Source: Bordetella parapertussis (GTDB lineage: Bacteria; Pseudomonadota; Gammaproteobacteria; Burkholderiales; Burkholderiaceae_E). From it: a stretch of DNA of 43,278 nt. A model generated the notes under the pieces. That model searched no databases and was not told where the DNA came from. It was given only the letters and a program-made list of their open reading frames with translations. Position 1 is the first letter of the stretch, and each line of letters begins with the position of its first letter. Location of the stretch: positions 1 through 43,278 of the forward strand of contig CAMBZS010000004.1 in the NCBI GenBank assembly GCA_945872335.1, written 5' to 3'. Positions 8,405 to 16,691 of the stretch are shown here, piece after piece. A program made the translations under genes and the position numbers.

Positions 8405-8812
8405 TCAGAGCTCGTTGAACCAGACCACTTCGTCAAAGAATTTGTTCGGCTTGGTAAAGAAGGAAATCGACAAGCAGCCATTCGGTGCATGCGCAATGTG
8501 CGTATTGCCACCCGGACGCCACACAAAATTGCCTGCAGTGGCCGATCCTTGCTCGTCATCGAGGCTGCCTTCCAGGATGTAGGTCTGCTCGATTTCGGTA
8601 TGGGTGTGCAGCGGAATGGTGGAGCCCGGCTCCATTTTGGAGAGCACGGTCAGCATGCCGTTTTCGTCCTGGAAAAGAATTTTCACTTGAACGCCGGGAA
8701 ACTTGGAGGGCTTCCAGGGCATGTTCAGTACGTCGACGAAGGTTGAGCGCGGCGTGGCGATGATTTCTTCGTGAGTGGGGCGGCGCTTCTGTGAAACCAG
8801 GGCTTCAGCCAT
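8405..8812 (-). CDS. Small cupin-domain protein
   Basis: This 135-residue single-domain cupin shows both motifs. The first is GSTIPLHTHTEIEQTYILEG, with His, His and Glu as metal ligands. The second is GNFVWRPGGNTHIAHAPNG, with the third His. The start at 8812 has GGGAG six bases upstream on the minus strand. It is the first gene of the operon that continues into the TRAP transporter and the PLP lyase. Small cupins in such operons may be dioxygenases, isomerases, lyases or plain binding proteins; the sequence alone does not decide. The conserved metal ligands argue that it binds a metal. Confidence 0.88.
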   Translation of the reverse strand: MAEALVSQKRRPTHEEIIATPRSTFVDVLNMPWKPSKFPGVQVKILFQDENGMLTVLSKMEPGSTIPLHTHTEIEQTYILEGSLDDEQGSATAGNFVWRPGGNTHIAHAPNGCLSISFFTKPNKFFDEVVWFNEL

Positions 8813-8879
8813 GACTGTCTCCCAGGGAGGGTGGATGATGCTGCACTGTACACACCGATCGCGCGGCGCTGCAACGTCT

Positions 8880-8909
8880 GTGATTCGATTCCTGAAAGAA
8901 ACGATTCAC
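8880..8909. promoter_or_regulatory. Long inverted repeat in divergent promoter region (likely operator)
   Basis: The arms GTGATTCGATTC (8880-8891) and GAAACGATTCAC (8898-8909) are inverted repeats matching at 10 of 12 positions, separated by CTGAAA. The repeat sits in the 193-base gap between the minus-strand cupin/TRAP operon and the plus-strand acyl-CoA synthetase operon. A TATAGT that could be a -10 box lies just beyond it at 8932-8937. The size and symmetry suit a dimeric repressor or activator controlling one or both operons. No regulator gene is in the window, so the protein that binds it is unknown. Confidence 0.55.
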
Positions 8910-9005
8910 GCGGTGCCGCGTGCGCTCCGGCTATAGTCAATGTCCGGGGCAAACGGAACGCTCGCGAAGCGTGGTCCGCGATCAACCCTGACTGGAGATG
9001 GTTGA

Positions 9006-10664
9006 GTGATGCGAAGCGGACACTCCGACGCCCGGTTTCCTGCAACACGAACCGAGCTGGTGTATGGCGACCGGCTGGTGCGGTGTTTCAAGGATCGGCC
9101 CCGTTCGCTCTTCGGGATGCTTGAACAGGCGGTCAGGCGTTCGCCGCAGGGCGTGGCCCTGATATGCGGCAGCCAGCGACTCACGTACAGCGAACTCGAT
9201 CATGAGGTCTCGAAGGCGGCCCGGGCGTTGCAGGCTTCAGGGATTGTTTGCGGCGATCGGGTTGCGCTCCTTCTGGGGAACCGGATCGAGTTTGTGGTGC
9301 TGTTGTTCGCTGCCGCACGCGTTGGCGCCATCGTCGTGCCGCTCAGCACCCGGGAGGTCAGGCCTGGCATCGCCTATGCACTTGGCCAATGTGGCGCGCG
9401 TCTGCTGGTGCACGAGCGCGACTTGTCCGACCAGGTGCCCGACGACAGCGAGCTGCCAGCGCCGCTTGCGCGGGTCTGGGTGGGCGATGCGCCGGAGGGC
9501 GGCGATGTCACCCACCCGGCGGCCTGGCTGGGCTGGCTGAACGCAGCGGCGAGCGCGCCGCTGGCTGAGCCCGCACTGCCTGCCGAGTTCGACACAGCGG
9601 CCATACTCTATACGTCCGGCACGACGGGTCGACCCAAGGGCGCGATGCTCACCCATCTGGGGCTGGTGCACTCCGCGCTTCATTTCGTTCACGCCATGTC
9701 GCTTGGCCCCCGCGACACCTCGATTGCCACGGTGCCGCTCAGCCATGTCACCGGACTGGTTGCATTGATCTGCACCATGGTGATGGCCGCGGGCAAGCTG
9801 GTGGTGATGCCGTCGTTTCGCGCCTCGGCGTTCATCGAGCTTGCGCAAGCCGAACGCATGACACACACGCTCATGGTGCCTGCGATGTACAAGCTCTGCC
9901 TGATGGCCCCCGAGTTTGAGCAGGCCGATCTGTCGGCATGGCGGGTCGGTGCCTACGGGGGGGCGCCGATGCCGGCGGCAACGATTGCCGAGCTCACCCA
10001 GCGCATGCCGCAACTGATGCTCATGAATTGCTACGGATCGACCGAGACCACGTCCCCCGCCACGCTCATGCCGCCAGGCCAGAACGCAGGGCGGATCGAT
10101 AGTGTCGGCTGCCCTCTGCCGTGCGCCGAGATTCGTGTGATGGACGATTCCGGCCGAGAGTGCGAGGCCGGTGAACTTGGCGAGATCTGGATCGGTGGCC
10201 CCATGGTCATCCCCGGTTACTGGAATCAGCCGGAGGCCACCCGAAGTGCGATCGTGGGCGGTTTCTGGCGCTCGGGGGATCTGGGATGGGTTGATGCCGA
10301 GGGTTACCTGCGGGTGGTCGATCGGATCAAGGACATGATCAATCGGGGCGGCTACAAGGTGTTCACCATCGAGGTCGAGAATGTGCTCTACGAGCACGAG
10401 CAGGTGATTGAGTGCGCGGTGGTGCCAGTGCCGTGTCCGGTCCTGGGTGAGCGCGTGCAGGCGGTGGTGTATGCCCGGGACGGATCTGCGGAATCGGTTC
10501 GGCTGAATCGCGAACTGGGCGCACACTGCGCCGCACGATTGGCAGACTACAAGCGGCCGGAGCGTTTCGTCGTGGTGGATCAGCCGTTGCCGCGCAACGC
10601 CAACGGCAAACTTCTCAAACGCCAGATTCGGGAGACATTGCGCCATGAGCAGCAGCCGGTATGA
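9006..10664 (+). CDS. Acyl-CoA synthetase (class I adenylate-forming enzyme)
   Basis: This 552-residue AMP-forming ligase activates a carboxylic acid to its CoA thioester. The phosphate loop is YTSGTTGRPKG (202-212). The A5 motif is NCYGSTETTS (341-350), and RSGDLGWVDAEGYLRVVDR (around 422-440) carries the ATP-binding aspartate. INRGGYKVFTIEVENVL follows, and the C-terminal catalytic lysine is Lys535 in RNANGKLLKRQ. GGAG at 8994-8997 fits either the GTG at 9006 or the adjacent ATG at 9009. It overlaps the MaoC-like gene by 20 bases, and an SDR follows, so the three act together. The fatty, aromatic or short-chain acid preference cannot be read from sequence. Confidence 0.93.
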   Translation: MMRSGHSDARFPATRTELVYGDRLVRCFKDRPRSLFGMLEQAVRRSPQGVALICGSQRLTYSELDHEVSKAARALQASGIVCGDRVALLLGNRIEFVVLLFAAARVGAIVVPLSTREVRPGIAYALGQCGARLLVHERDLSDQVPDDSELPAPLARVWVGDAPEGGDVTHPAAWLGWLNAAASAPLAEPALPAEFDTAAILYTSGTTGRPKGAMLTHLGLVHSALHFVHAMSLGPRDTSIATVPLSHVTGLVALICTMVMAAGKLVVMPSFRASAFIELAQAERMTHTLMVPAMYKLCLMAPEFEQADLSAWRVGAYGGAPMPAATIAELTQRMPQLMLMNCYGSTETTSPATLMPPGQNAGRIDSVGCPLPCAEIRVMDDSGRECEAGELGEIWIGGPMVIPGYWNQPEATRSAIVGGFWRSGDLGWVDAEGYLRVVDRIKDMINRGGYKVFTIEVENVLYEHEQVIECAVVPVPCPVLGERVQAVVYARDGSAESVRLNRELGAHCAARLADYKRPERFVVVDQPLPRNANGKLLKRQIRETLRHEQQPV

Positions 10665-11118
10665 CACACTCGAGGCGCTGCGCGCTGCGGTGGGCACCGA
10701 AGCATTTCTGTCCGACTGGGTGTTGATCGATCAACGCAGGATCGATCTGTTCGCCGAGGCCACCGATGACCCGCAGTGGATTCATGTCGATACCGACCGG
10801 GCGGCGCGCGAGTCACCCTTCGGCGGCACGATCGCGCACGGGTTTCTCACCCTGTCTCTGCTCGGGCGCTTCTATGACCGGCATCTCGCGTTGCCGTTCT
10901 GCGCAATGGGCATCAACTACGGGCTGAACCGGGTTCGCTTCACCCGCCCGGTTCGTTCTGGGCAGCGGGTGCGCGGGCGATTTCTGTTGACATCGCTCGA
11001 CGACATCGCGGGTGGGATCCAGATGTCATTCACCGTCACCATCGAAATCGATGGCGAGGACAAGCCCGCGTGTGTGGCGGAGTCCCTGGTGCGGCAATAT
11101 TTTCCAACCTCAGGCTGA
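10645..11118 (+). CDS. NodN-like MaoC-family hydratase/dehydratase
   Basis: This 157-residue hot-dog-fold protein belongs to the MaoC family, close to NodN. The segment EATDDPQWIHVDTDRA (around 38-53) followed by SPFGGTIAHGFLTLSLL (57-73) is the NodN-type active-site signature, with an acidic residue in TDD and His65. MaoC hydratases add or remove water at the 2,3 double bond of enoyl-CoA thioesters. The gene overlaps the acyl-CoA synthetase and is followed after 12 bases by an SDR. This gives a ligase, hydratase and dehydrogenase set like a short beta-oxidation segment with no thiolase. The family is secure; the chain type is unknown. Confidence 0.9.
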   Translation: MSSSRYDTLEALRAAVGTEAFLSDWVLIDQRRIDLFAEATDDPQWIHVDTDRAARESPFGGTIAHGFLTLSLLGRFYDRHLALPFCAMGINYGLNRVRFTRPVRSGQRVRGRFLLTSLDDIAGGIQMSFTVTIEIDGEDKPACVAESLVRQYFPTSG

Positions 11119-11130
11119 GCGGAGGCCTTG

Positions 11131-11913
11131 ATGCAGCAGGAACAACCGCGGGTGGCGATTGTGAGTGGTGCAGCTGGCAGTGTGGGCGCAGCGTGCGCGC
11201 GGATGCTGGCCGAGCGCGGCTATCGCCTCGCGCTTCATTACGCGAGGCGCGCCGAGGCGGCCGAGCGGGTTGCTGATGAGTGTCGGGCGCTGGGTGCCGA
11301 CTGCTTCATGGTCGCGGGTGACCTCGCGAGTGATGCCGATTGTCGCGCGATCGTTGAGTCGGCATTCGCACGGTGGGGCCGGGTGGACGCGCTCGCCAAT
11401 TGCGCGGGTACAACCGTGTTTCTGCCAATGGCCCGGATCGATGAGGCCGATGACGAGGGGTTTCTTCAGGTCTTTCAGGTGAATGCCCTGGGGCCCTTCA
11501 AGATGTCTCGCGCGGCGGCAAAGCGCATGGAGACTGATTCCGCAATCGTGAATGTGTCGTCCATTGCGGGTGAAAGCGGTCGAGGCAGTTCCTACGCCTA
11601 TGTGGCCTCGAAGGCAGCGCTTAACGCGTTGACCCTGAGCCTCGCGCGCTCGCTTGCGCCCAAAGTGAGGGTCAACGCAGTCTTGCCGGGAATGATAGAC
11701 GGCCGGTGGATGCGAGAGGGGCTGGGCGAGGCATCGTTTGAGCGCGTGCGACAGGATTTTTCCTCGCTCTCGGCGCTCGAGCGGATCTGTCAGCCAGAGG
11801 ATATCGCGCAGGCGATCGTCTGGCTGCTGGAGCCCGGATCGGTGGTGACCGGGCAACTGATCCGCGTCGATGCAGGCTATACGCTTGGGCGCGATCGCAA
11901 TCAGAGCAGCTAG
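11131..11913 (+). CDS. Short-chain dehydrogenase/reductase (SDR)
   Basis: This 260-residue classical SDR uses NAD(P)H. The cofactor motif is SGAAGSVGAACARML (12-26). NCAG follows at 90-93, then NVSS (141-144) and the catalytic Tyr157 and Lys161 in YAYVASK. The C-terminal VTGQLIRVDAGYT is the usual family ending. The ATG at 11131 is chosen because GGAGG lies at 11121-11125. Position 33 onward (LALHYARRAEAAE) has Arg residues typical of NADP preference, but this is only suggestive. It is the last gene of the acyl-CoA operon and probably acts on the 3-hydroxyacyl or a related alcohol. It converges with iorB after 18 bases. Confidence 0.92.
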   Translation: MQQEQPRVAIVSGAAGSVGAACARMLAERGYRLALHYARRAEAAERVADECRALGADCFMVAGDLASDADCRAIVESAFARWGRVDALANCAGTTVFLPMARIDEADDEGFLQVFQVNALGPFKMSRAAAKRMETDSAIVNVSSIAGESGRGSSYAYVASKAALNALTLSLARSLAPKVRVNAVLPGMIDGRWMREGLGEASFERVRQDFSSLSALERICQPEDIAQAIVWLLEPGSVVTGQLIRVDAGYTLGRDRNQSS

Positions 11914-11931
11914 CGCGCGACCAGGCCCGGT

Positions 11932-13500
11932 TTAAATGGGCGCGAGCGCCAGCGCCTGCCGCTGGCGCTCGAGTGCCGCGCCCTGCGCATCGGCGAGCGA
12001 CGCGGCAAGGAGCGAGGCAAGCGCATCGGCAGCGTCCGGTCGACCCTGCAGTTGGGCGGCTGCGCGCATCAGGCGGTCAAAGCGGCTCATGCCGCGTGCA
12101 TGCGTGTCGCTATAGCCCTTGATTGCACGCCTCAGCCGGATGACCTCCACTGCAAACCGGTAGTCATGGGCGAAGGCCTGCTCCACCCGGGCGAGCCAGG
12201 CCTCCAGGTGCTGCTGCTCGCGCTGGTGGCGCAGGCTTGAACGGCGCATGAAGCGAAGCGATGCGAGTGCGTGCAGCATCAGCTGACCCGTGATGGTGTG
12301 CGAGCGAACCCGGCGACCTTTCGACAGGCGGCGTTCGATCCAGGCGCTTAGTCCGGGCGACTGCTCGATTTTGTGCGCAAGGCCCACGGGTAGCAGCGAG
12401 GTGACCTCTTCGAGCCTGGGATGGAAATATTCGGTGGCACCGACCACTTCCGAATCGCTGGCGCCGACCTCGCGCCGGATCCGCTCGAAGCGCTCGCTTC
12501 GCGACTTGAGATCAGCGACCCGGATGATGTCGTCATAGGCCATGGCCACCGCGACCCAGCGGGCGGCTTCAATGGTGGCCAGATGACCGTGGGCCTCTCC
12601 GCCGCTTCCCGCTGCAGTGCGGTGGACATGAGCAACACGGTTGAGATATTCCGCGCCGTACTCGAGGTCCTGGTATTCCAGCACGCGCTGCAACCCAGCC
12701 CCCAGCATGGGATGGGCTACGGCCGGGAACTCGGCCACGATTCGCTCGCGCAGGCGCTCGACTTCGGGCGATGCAGCGCGTGCGGGGAGCGGGGCGGGAT
12801 CGCCCGGCAGAGGTGGCTGTTCGGCCGCGGTACGAATAGGCTCGCGAATCGCGTTGCATCCCGCCTGCCAGGCACGCAGGCTGGGCTCGGCCCCGACACC
12901 AGCGCGGCGAATGGTGTCGCGGAAAGCGTCATCCGTGAACGGCAATTCGCCGCTGCCTGCGAGCGCACCGAAGAGCGCGGCGGAAATCACGCTGCCTTCG
13001 CGGCGCGCGAGTTGCTGCATGTCGTCGTGGAGAAAGCGCTGGGCATAGCGGGTGCCCGCTTCGAGGACCGCAGCGGTATCGGCGATGCCATTTCCCGGCA
13101 CGACTTTCTCGAGCGTGCCGAAGTCGCGGTGCGTGGATGCGATCAGCGTGGTGCGTTCGTGACTGACCAGTCCCCGCTGGATGGCACGGCCAGCCTCCAT
13201 CAGTTCGGCTGCGATCACGATATCGACCTCGCCTGGTACGGGCATGAGGGCGAACACGGGTTGGGCGCCGCGCGCTTGCCCATGCGCGGCATTGAGCAGC
13301 TCAACGTAGTAGATGGTGGCGCCGGTTCGCTGCGCTACCCCTGGCACGGAGGTGGACTGCGCGAGATAGCCATTGTTTTCAGCGAGGTCGACGATCCAGT
13401 CGACCAGCACGCCGCCGCCCTGTCCCCCCATCGCCATGATGGCGATGGTGATGGGGCGGTCGGGGCGGGCGCCTCGGACGGTGATGCCGGGTGCGCTCAT
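11932..13500 (-). CDS. iorB: Indolepyruvate:ferredoxin oxidoreductase beta subunit, long form
   Basis: This 522-residue protein is the gamma/beta component of a 2-oxoacid:ferredoxin oxidoreductase. The N-terminal part (about 15-210) is the conserved domain that begins IAIMAMGGQGGGVLVDWIV and contains STSVPGVAQRTGATIYYVE. A C-terminal, mostly helical domain of about 300 residues (ending LERQRQALALAPI) is absent from short archaeal IorB but usual in proteobacterial ones. The start at 13500 overlaps the iorA stop as ATGA, with GGAGG and GGAGA upstream; the frame is open further upstream, but that would run far into iorA. With IorA it oxidatively decarboxylates arylpyruvates or other 2-oxoacids to acyl-CoA, passing electrons to ferredoxin. 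Confidence 0.9.
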   Translation of the reverse strand: MSAPGITVRGARPDRPITIAIMAMGGQGGGVLVDWIVDLAENNGYLAQSTSVPGVAQRTGATIYYVELLNAAHGQARGAQPVFALMPVPGEVDIVIAAELMEAGRAIQRGLVSHERTTLIASTHRDFGTLEKVVPGNGIADTAAVLEAGTRYAQRFLHDDMQQLARREGSVISAALFGALAGSGELPFTDDAFRDTIRRAGVGAEPSLRAWQAGCNAIREPIRTAAEQPPLPGDPAPLPARAASPEVERLRERIVAEFPAVAHPMLGAGLQRVLEYQDLEYGAEYLNRVAHVHRTAAGSGGEAHGHLATIEAARWVAVAMAYDDIIRVADLKSRSERFERIRREVGASDSEVVGATEYFHPRLEEVTSLLPVGLAHKIEQSPGLSAWIERRLSKGRRVRSHTITGQLMLHALASLRFMRRSSLRHQREQQHLEAWLARVEQAFAHDYRFAVEVIRLRRAIKGYSDTHARGMSRFDRLMRAAAQLQGRPDAADALASLLAASLADAQGAALERQRQALALAPI

Positions 13501-15698
13501 CGGGTTGTCTCCGCCTCCAGTGAACGGGCGGCAAGCGAACGGTTGCGGCGCGTTTGCAGCCAGCCGGCAACACCTCGACGCACCCGATCGACGCCACGCT
13601 CGAAAGCGCTGGCGTTTCGGACCCACTCGATCCGGTAGAACGACGGACAGAGCACCGCGGCATCAGCGACCTCGCCACAATGTCCGCACGCCACACAACT
13701 GTCGTCGACGGCGGCGACTGGGTCGGGCTTGAGCGGATCGCCACTCGGCTTGAGCGAGAGCGAGGGGCAGCCCGAGACGCGCATGCAAGCATGGTCGCCG
13801 CTGCAGACCGCGGCATCGACGCCGAATTTCTCCTTCAGCACCCGTTCGCCGCGGGCCGCAGCCTGCGTCTTCTGGGGTCGTTCGCGGCGCTGCCGGTTCA
13901 ACATGCACTCGCTCTGCGCAATCACCACCTTGGGGCCGCGAAAATCGGTGGTGAGTGCCTCCTTGAGCGCATCGCGCATGGTGCGCACATCATAGGTGTC
14001 GGTGATGGTTCGAACCCACTGGACGCCCACACCCCGCACGGCCGCTTCGATTGGGTGGTAGGTGCTGCGGTTCGGGTTGTCGGCGCGTGATGACGGGATG
14101 TCCTGTCCGCCGGTCGCGGCCGAGTAGTTGTTGTCGACAATGACAATCACACCGTCGGATTTGTTGAACACCGCGTTGGCAATACCGCTGGTGAGGCCGT
14201 TATGCCAGAAGCCTCCGTCACCCATGATCGAGATCGCGCGCTTGGAGCCCTCGATGCCGAAGGCGGCTGCGCTCGAGGCGCCGAGCCCGTAGCCCATGGT
14301 GGAGGCGCCCAGATGAAACGGCGGCATGGCTGCAAACAGATGGCAGCCGATATCGCCTGCGATGTGGTGTTCGCCCAGATCCTGCTGCAGGAGCGTGAGC
14401 GCAGAAAAGATCGGACGCTCGGGGCAGCCGGTACAGAAGCTGGGCGGGCGCGCAGGAATAATGTCGTTGAGTTCAGGCGCAGCGCGGCGCATGTTGGCGC
14501 CTGCAGCCGCCGCAGCACTAGGCGGACGCTCTCGCTTGATCGAGATGGGGACCGCGGTTGCGACCGAGGCCGGCCGGTAGCGGCTGGCAAATGCCTTGAC
14601 ACCCGAGCGCAGTTCGGCCACGGTGTATTCGCCTGCCATCGTGAGCAGGTCTTTGCCATGGACGGTCGTGCCGAGCCCCGCGCGGCTCAGGACCGCGCGG
14701 ATGGCCTGCTCGTGATAGTCGGGCTGGCCTTCTTCTACGATCAGCACCGCCTTCTTGCCTTCGCAGAAACGAAGCACCTCGGCGTCGATCACGGGATAGG
14801 CGACGTTGAGCACGTACATTGGAATGCGTGACTGCCCGTACAGATCAGCAAGCTCCTCATGCATCAGGGCCCGGAGCGTGTTGTTGTAGAGGCCGCCCAG
14901 CACGATCACGCCCAGCTCACCGATATCGCCATCGAAGAATTCGTTGAGCTGATTGTCTTGAATATATTTCACCGCGGCAGGCCAGCGATCGAGCACCTTC
15001 TCGTGCTCGTGCATGAACGCGGCCGGTGGCAGAACAATACGGCTGGTGTCGCGGCGTGGAGCCTCCAGGGCCTGGCGCAGATTGAAGGCAGGCGGGCGGT
15101 TTTCACGCGTGACAAAACTTCCGTGCACATGACAGGCACGGATTCGCAGTTCCAGCATGACCGGAGTGTTGCTCGCCTCGGACAGCGCGAAGCCGTGGTG
15201 GACCGCATTCACGATAGAGGGAAGGTTGGGGCGCGGGTCGAGCAGCCAGATTTGCGACTTCATTGCAAAGGCGTGTGTGCGCTCCTGCATGATCGAGGAA
15301 CCCTCGCCGTAGTCTTCCCCAATGATGATGAGCGCGCCGCCAATCACGCCACCCGAGGCGAGGTTGGCGAGCGCGTCCGACGCGACATTGGTGCCGACCG
15401 TGGATTTCCAGGTGACCGCGCCGCGGATCGGGTAAGTCATGGAGGGCGCAAGGGTTGCGGCGGCGCAGGCCTCGCTCGCGCTCGATTCGAAATGCACGCC
15501 CATCTGGTCGAGGATGGGGCGCGCATCGGCCAGCACATCCATGAGATGCGAGATGGGCGCGCCCTGGTAACCGGCAACGTACCCGACCCCGCACTCGAGC
15601 AACGCCTTGGTGACCGCGAGGATGCCTTCGCCCCGGAATACCGTGCCGGCGGGAACCAGCAACTGCTCGACTTCTTTCTTGAACGAACGTTCAGCCAT
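13497..15698 (-). CDS. iorA: Indolepyruvate:ferredoxin oxidoreductase alpha subunit
   Basis: This 733-residue catalytic subunit combines pyrimidine-binding (N-terminal), middle and TPP pyrophosphate-binding domains with a C-terminal iron-sulfur domain. The segment GYQGAPISHLMDVLADA lies near residue 45. The TPP site is GDGGFWHNGLTSGIANAV plus DNNYSAATGGQ. FCTGCPERP is the IorA hallmark in the middle. Near the C terminus CVACGHCG ... VLCPSFYR gives one classical 4Fe-4S pattern, and an earlier cysteine-bearing stretch (CSGDHACMRVSGCPSL) suits a second cluster. Seven bases separate it from the upstream 2-hydroxyacid dehydrogenase. In bacteria, IorAB converts indolepyruvate or phenylpyruvate to arylacetyl-CoA. 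The neighbours suggest a 2-oxoacid made from a 2-hydroxyacid. Confidence 0.93.
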   Translation of the reverse strand: MAERSFKKEVEQLLVPAGTVFRGEGILAVTKALLECGVGYVAGYQGAPISHLMDVLADARPILDQMGVHFESSASEACAAATLAPSMTYPIRGAVTWKSTVGTNVASDALANLASGGVIGGALIIIGEDYGEGSSIMQERTHAFAMKSQIWLLDPRPNLPSIVNAVHHGFALSEASNTPVMLELRIRACHVHGSFVTRENRPPAFNLRQALEAPRRDTSRIVLPPAAFMHEHEKVLDRWPAAVKYIQDNQLNEFFDGDIGELGVIVLGGLYNNTLRALMHEELADLYGQSRIPMYVLNVAYPVIDAEVLRFCEGKKAVLIVEEGQPDYHEQAIRAVLSRAGLGTTVHGKDLLTMAGEYTVAELRSGVKAFASRYRPASVATAVPISIKRERPPSAAAAAGANMRRAAPELNDIIPARPPSFCTGCPERPIFSALTLLQQDLGEHHIAGDIGCHLFAAMPPFHLGASTMGYGLGASSAAAFGIEGSKRAISIMGDGGFWHNGLTSGIANAVFNKSDGVIVIVDNNYSAATGGQDIPSSRADNPNRSTYHPIEAAVRGVGVQWVRTITDTYDVRTMRDALKEALTTDFRGPKVVIAQSECMLNRQRRERPQKTQAAARGERVLKEKFGVDAAVCSGDHACMRVSGCPSLSLKPSGDPLKPDPVAAVDDSCVACGHCGEVADAAVLCPSFYRIEWVRNASAFERGVDRVRRGVAGWLQTRRNRSLAARSLEAETTR

Positions 15699-15704
15699 GA
15701 TGAC

Positions 15705-16688
15705 TCATCCTGCCTTGACAACCGAGCGGGGCGTTCGGCCCGCTGCGAAATCCACCAGACACCCCAGCCCTTCGCGGGCAATGGCGTCGAAACACTCGTC
15801 GGTCCAGCAGAGTGCATGCGGGGTGACAATGACCTGCTCCATCGACAACAGGGGGTTGTTGGGGTCAACCGGCTCCTGTTCAAAGACATCGAGCCCCGCG
15901 CCCGCGATCCGACCGGCGCGAAGCGCATCGATCAGCGCCGTTTCGTCGGCCACCGGGCCGCGTGCAACATTGATGAAAAAGGCCTCGGGCTTCATCTGTG
16001 CAAAGCGCTGCGCATTCATCAGATGGCGAGTCTGGTCATTGAGGATGCAGCACGCGACGACAAAATCGGAGCGGGCGAGCAACTGATCGAGTGCGACGGG
16101 TTCGCCCTGTAGCGCCCGAATATCCGTGGAATCGGCGAAAGGATCGGACACCAGCATCTTCCAGCCGAAGGGCGCAGCGAGGGAGAGAATTTCCCGGCCA
16201 ATGCCGCCAGCGCCAATGATGCCAAGCGTGCGACGGGTCAGGCCCAGCCCCATGTGGCTGGTGCGTTCGTTCCAGCGGCCCGTCCGGGTGAGGCGATCTT
16301 TGGTGAAGAGCCGGCCGGCGAGCGCAAAGATGAGTGTGAGCGTGGCGACCGCAACGGGCCGGCGAACTGCCACCGGTGTGTTGGTCAGCGTGATGCCGCG
16401 CTCAGCCAGCGCGGCGCAGTCAACCGAGTCGTAGCCCACGCCGTGGCGCGCCACGATTCGTACGCGGCAGTCGCTGCGCGCAACGCTGGCCCGCGTAACG
16501 CGCGGCGCGTTAACGTAAAGACCATCATAGCGGGCCGCCACGTCGGGCGTGATCTCACTCAAGGTCTCGGGGATGAGTTCCCAGGTGAGGTCGGGCGCGT
16601 TGTTCAACAGCTCGAGTGGGCCTCGCCCAAACGAGGGCTCGCCGTCAGCCTTGATGAGATCGCGGGTCAGTCCGATTCGAAAGCTCAT
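15705..16688 (-). CDS. D-isomer-specific 2-hydroxyacid dehydrogenase
   Basis: This 327-residue NAD(P)-dependent enzyme interconverts a 2-hydroxyacid and a 2-oxoacid. The cofactor motif is GIIGAGGIG (156-164). Catalytic residues are Arg243 in NVARGPV, Glu272 in FEQEP and His291 in TPHALCW. The N-terminal substrate domain contains RIVARHGVGYDSVD. The gene lies three bases after the aldolase gene and seven bases before iorA. A product 2-oxoacid could be passed directly to IorAB, or the enzyme could reduce the aldolase product. The overall look is of the glyoxylate/hydroxypyruvate reductase and phosphoglycerate dehydrogenase branch, but substrate identity cannot be assigned. Confidence 0.92.
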   Translation of the reverse strand: MSFRIGLTRDLIKADGEPSFGRGPLELLNNAPDLTWELIPETLSEITPDVAARYDGLYVNAPRVTRASVARSDCRVRIVARHGVGYDSVDCAALAERGITLTNTPVAVRRPVAVATLTLIFALAGRLFTKDRLTRTGRWNERTSHMGLGLTRRTLGIIGAGGIGREILSLAAPFGWKMLVSDPFADSTDIRALQGEPVALDQLLARSDFVVACCILNDQTRHLMNAQRFAQMKPEAFFINVARGPVADETALIDALRAGRIAGAGLDVFEQEPVDPNNPLLSMEQVIVTPHALCWTDECFDAIAREGLGCLVDFAAGRTPRSVVKAG

Positions 16689-16691
16689 GAG

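Noticed and set aside
8905-8937. Full sigma-70 promoter for the acyl-CoA synthetase operon (TTCACG with TATAGT)
   Set aside because: The spacing is 21 bases and the -35 match is poor; only the TATAGT element is plausible.
9237-10697. Long open frame (486 codons) opposite the acyl-CoA synthetase
   Set aside because: Antisense shadow; the plus strand carries all adenylate-forming motifs.
12421-13638. Long open frame opposite iorB on the plus strand (about 405 codons)
   Set aside because: It is the antisense of iorB, whose protein has clear family motifs; the antisense protein has none and long antisense frames are common at this GC content.
14859-16112. Long plus-strand open frame opposite iorA and the 2-hydroxyacid dehydrogenase
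   Set aside because: Spans two real genes in antisense and shows no recognisable protein.
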